DNA from: an uncultured Erythrobacter sp.
Lineage (GTDB): Bacteria > Pseudomonadota > Alphaproteobacteria > Sphingomonadales > Sphingomonadaceae
NCBI GenBank assembly: GCA_947503275.1
Contig: CANNCZ010000001.1
Span: forward strand, 1,821,271 to 1,885,270
DNA: 64,000 bases
Direction of reading: 5' to 3'
The notes below the pieces were generated by a model. The model was not told where the DNA came from, did no database searches, and saw only the letters and a list, made by a program, of their open reading frames with translations. Made by a program: the position numbers and the translations under genes. Below are positions 62,054-64,000 of the stretch, one piece after another; positions within the stretch are counted from its first letter, which is position 1; each line of letters opens with the position of its first letter.

Positions 62054-64000
62054 ATGACAAATCGTACATTTCTGTCTGGCGTAGGTATGTTTGCACTCGC
62101 TGGAGCGCTTGTCGCATCACCGGCGCATGCATCTGGCAGCGAAGCGGGCGTCGATGCGCCCGACCTAGGTAACGCAAGCGAAGACACTGAAGCATCCGAT
62201 TATCGCCTGCCAATCAGCCTCTCGACCACATCGTCTACGACGGTTGATATAACGCCAGCGCTTACCAGTGCACCAATTGATAGCTTTGCCGGTTTCCGTC
62301 TCGAACAGCGATCGGTTCTGGACAGTTCCATCGACCTCAACGCCGTTCTCGCGGATCGTATAGATGTGGGCACAGCATCGCAGCAGATAACACCTGAGAT
62401 TTTCGTGCGCGACGATGTGGGCCTTGATGCCTCTTTCGACGCCGCTGATACACAGCCATCAGTTGTGCAGATGTTTATTAGCCGCGCTTCCGATGGTGCG
62501 TTTTTCTTCAATTGCACCGGCAGCTTGATCAATCCGCGCACAGTTTTGACCGCTGCGCATTGCGTCAATTTTTTCCCTTCAGAGATTTACGGCACGGTTG
62601 AAAGCGATGCTCCTTTTGCGATTCTGATCGGCACGGGGCCAGATACGCAACCTCAAGCTGACGCCTTCCTCACCACTGGCGCTAGCTATTCCGAAGGCGG
62701 CCTTGCGACCAGCACAGACGTGGTGATTCATTCTTCGTCTAATCAAGGGAATGGCGAATTGCCGTTCCCATTCGCTGATATCGCGCTGATCGCTGTCGAT
62801 GAGCCAATCACCGACATTCCTTCGCTGCCAATCCTTCTAACCCCGCTGACAGAACTCACCCATGTGGTGCAGGTCGGCTATGGTTCGTTCGGCACGGCGC
62901 TCGGTGGTCCAGGTGAAGGAAGTGATTTCCTGCGCCGTGTGGGTGAGAACATGCTGGGCGCGCTGGCATCGTTTGCAGACTTCGACGATGTCGTGTTCTC
63001 CGATTTTGCGCCGAATGCTTTGGCCGGAAGCATCACCCAAGAATATTACTTCACCGATTTCGATTGGCCCGATCGTGATGCGGCTGGATTTGATGGGTGT
63101 GATTTCAACGGCAGCGGCCCCGAATGCATAACGGTCGGGGATGTGCTTTCGACCGATTGGTTCGATGGCGATGCACTGCCACGCGAAGTTGGCACCGCTC
63201 CCGGAGACAGCGGCTCGCCGCTAATCGCAGATGAGCTGTATGAATTTCCAGTCGCTATTGGTGTGTTGAGCGGCGGGGTCAGCTTCTTTGATCTGAGTGG
63301 TTTTGGTCTCACCAATCCTTACGGTGACATCAGCTTCTACAACCCGCTCTATCCCTTCTTTCAGTTCATCAGCGAGAACACAGCATACAAATATGTCTCA
63401 GCCAATGAAGGCGATGGCGTCTGGTCCGATCCGACCCGTTGGACTCAGGATCTCGACCCGGGCTTCTTCATCGACGACGGCACTGGCACACTCGTTAATG
63501 GTCTGCCCGGTGGGGAAGAGGATGGCATTTTCGAAGTCGGAAACAGCCTCGGCACGATCCTAGGCGTCGATATCTCCGGTTTCCCAGACATCGTTTCGCC
63601 TTTCGGTCCGCAGCCGGGTGATCCCAATTTTGGTGCGAACACGCCGGAGAGTTCGGTTTTGCTTGGTCCTGGTTCGACGGGGTTTGTGCCTCAGAATACG
63701 GATGGTACGCCCGGTACGGCGTTTGAGAACCCTGCGCAGTATTTTGAGGTTCATCTGAACCGCGAAGGGACCACCATTGTCGATCTTGATGTTGAGATCG
63801 ACAAGCTGATCATCGACAACACCGATGCGGGCTTTGTCCTGCCGAGTGCGTTCGACTTCACCAGCATTATCGGCGTTGAACAATTTGCTGGCACGGCTGT
63901 GGTTGATGGGACGCTCAACACCTCGGTCTATGTTCTGGCTGGCGGCGCGCTGGAAGGCGATGGCGGCACGATCGACACCAATGTGCTGTTCAACTTGCAA
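62054..64000 (+). CDS. Trypsin-like serine protease, probable autotransporter (C-terminus beyond window)
   Basis: The reading frame is open from ATG 62054 (GGGGGC before it) to the window edge, 649 codons. The first 29 residues are a signal peptide (FLSGVGMFALAGALVASPAHA). Residues about 130-420 form an S1-type protease domain: His169 in LTAAHC, Asp242 in DIALIAVDEP, and Ser386 in GDSGSPLIAD, so the triad is complete. After residue about 440 the sequence changes to Gly/Asp/Thr-rich strands (NEGDGVWSDPTRWTQDLDPGFF, DTDAGFVLPSAFDF, GGALEGDGGTIDTN), typical of an autotransporter passenger stalk. It is therefore probably secreted by its own barrel, which would lie beyond the window. Confidence 0.85.
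   Translation, partial: MTNRTFLSGVGMFALAGALVASPAHASGSEAGVDAPDLGNASEDTEASDYRLPISLSTTSSTTVDITPALTSAPIDSFAGFRLEQRSVLDSSIDLNAVLADRIDVGTASQQITPEIFVRDDVGLDASFDAADTQPSVVQMFISRASDGAFFFNCTGSLINPRTVLTAAHCVNFFPSEIYGTVESDAPFAILIGTGPDTQPQADAFLTTGASYSEGGLATSTDVVIHSSSNQGNGELPFPFADIALIAVDEPITDIPSLPILLTPLTELTHVVQVGYGSFGTALGGPGEGSDFLRRVGENMLGALASFADFDDVVFSDFAPNALAGSITQEYYFTDFDWPDRDAAGFDGCDFNGSGPECITVGDVLSTDWFDGDALPREVGTAPGDSGSPLIADELYEFPVAIGVLSGGVSFFDLSGFGLTNPYGDISFYNPLYPFFQFISENTAYKYVSANEGDGVWSDPTRWTQDLDPGFFIDDGTGTLVNGLPGGEEDGIFEVGNSLGTILGVDISGFPDIVSPFGPQPGDPNFGANTPESSVLLGPGSTGFVPQNTDGTPGTAFENPAQYFEVHLNREGTTIVDLDVEIDKLIIDNTDAGFVLPSAFDFTSIIGVEQFAGTAVVDGTLNTSVYVLAGGALEGDGGTIDTNVLFNLQ

Noticed and set aside
1..64000. 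tRNA, rRNA, CRISPR array or insertion sequence
   Set aside because: No cloverleaf-like sequence, ribosomal RNA conserved stretch, regularly spaced direct repeats, transposase or integrase was recognised anywhere in the window.

Overview
The window looks like chromosomal DNA of an alphaproteobacterium of the order Sphingomonadales, most likely family Erythrobacteraceae. This is judged from gene content, not from a database search. The signs are two very large TonB-dependent receptors with 'VTGSR' plug starts, a TorF-type porin, an Alph_Pro_TM (TIGR02186) protein beside TauE/SafE, an ATP12-family chaperone, separate gatCAB genes for amidated-tRNA synthesis, and GC-rich coding with tight 4-nt ATGA/GTGA overlaps. 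I saw no rRNA, tRNA, CRISPR array, transposase or integrase, so this is a mainly core chromosome segment with accessory pockets.

Layout. 1-5.7 kb: truncated enoyl-CoA hydratase; a CMP-sugar synthetase-like gene behind a KpsS/KpsC-like glycosyltransferase; a TonB C-terminal-like protein; and a thiolase/short-chain dehydrogenase operon with a perfect 14-bp palindrome just upstream and a clean terminator behind it. 5.7-9.1 kb: two translationally coupled 2-oxoglutarate/Fe(II) oxygenases (the second with a TPR-like N-terminus) and a methyltransferase. 9.2-27 kb: an uptake/hydrolysis region with two TonB-dependent receptors, an S9 peptidase, clpB, a penicillin-acylase-type Ntn hydrolase and a two-domain M16 peptidase. 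27.2-30.7 kb: small unknown proteins, an ArsR/SRPBCC/DUF4287-DUF5655 trio, and an envelope cluster (OmpA-like protein, a 30-aa membrane protein, a helix-hairpin-helix protein). 30.7-36.7 kb: gatC-gatA-(two unknown membrane proteins)-gatB-phytase-like, an FKBP isomerase and rpsU.

36.9-40.8 kb: a six-gene overlapping operon (crcB, RluA-type pseudouridine synthase, PaiB-like, HAD phosphatase, small membrane protein, ATP12). 40.8-44.4 kb: a complete Mla-type lipid transport operon (mlaE, mlaF, mlaD, auxiliary lipoprotein). 44.5-51.9 kb: valS, a VOC protein, queE, then a single gene encoding a TIR domain, a transmembrane helix and an extracytoplasmic ligand-binding-like domain, convergent with a HerA-like ATPase. 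52-56.4 kb: TIGR02186 protein/TauE, then a compact NfrA-C/NfrB-like pair related to the phage N4 receptor/exopolysaccharide machinery. 56.5-64 kb: nhaA, a VOC protein, TorF porin, a PPP-family phosphatase, UDP-glucose dehydrogenase, and the N-terminal part of a trypsin-like serine protease that looks like an autotransporter and runs off the window.

How it fits together: much of the window serves the envelope (nutrient import, lipid transport, exopolysaccharide, porins, surface protease) with housekeeping translation and stress genes between. The best candidates for something new are the TIR-TM-sensor protein, the stripped-down NfrA/NfrB pair lacking the TPR and c-di-GMP modules, the coupled oxygenase pair, and a 30-aa membrane protein in the OmpA cluster.
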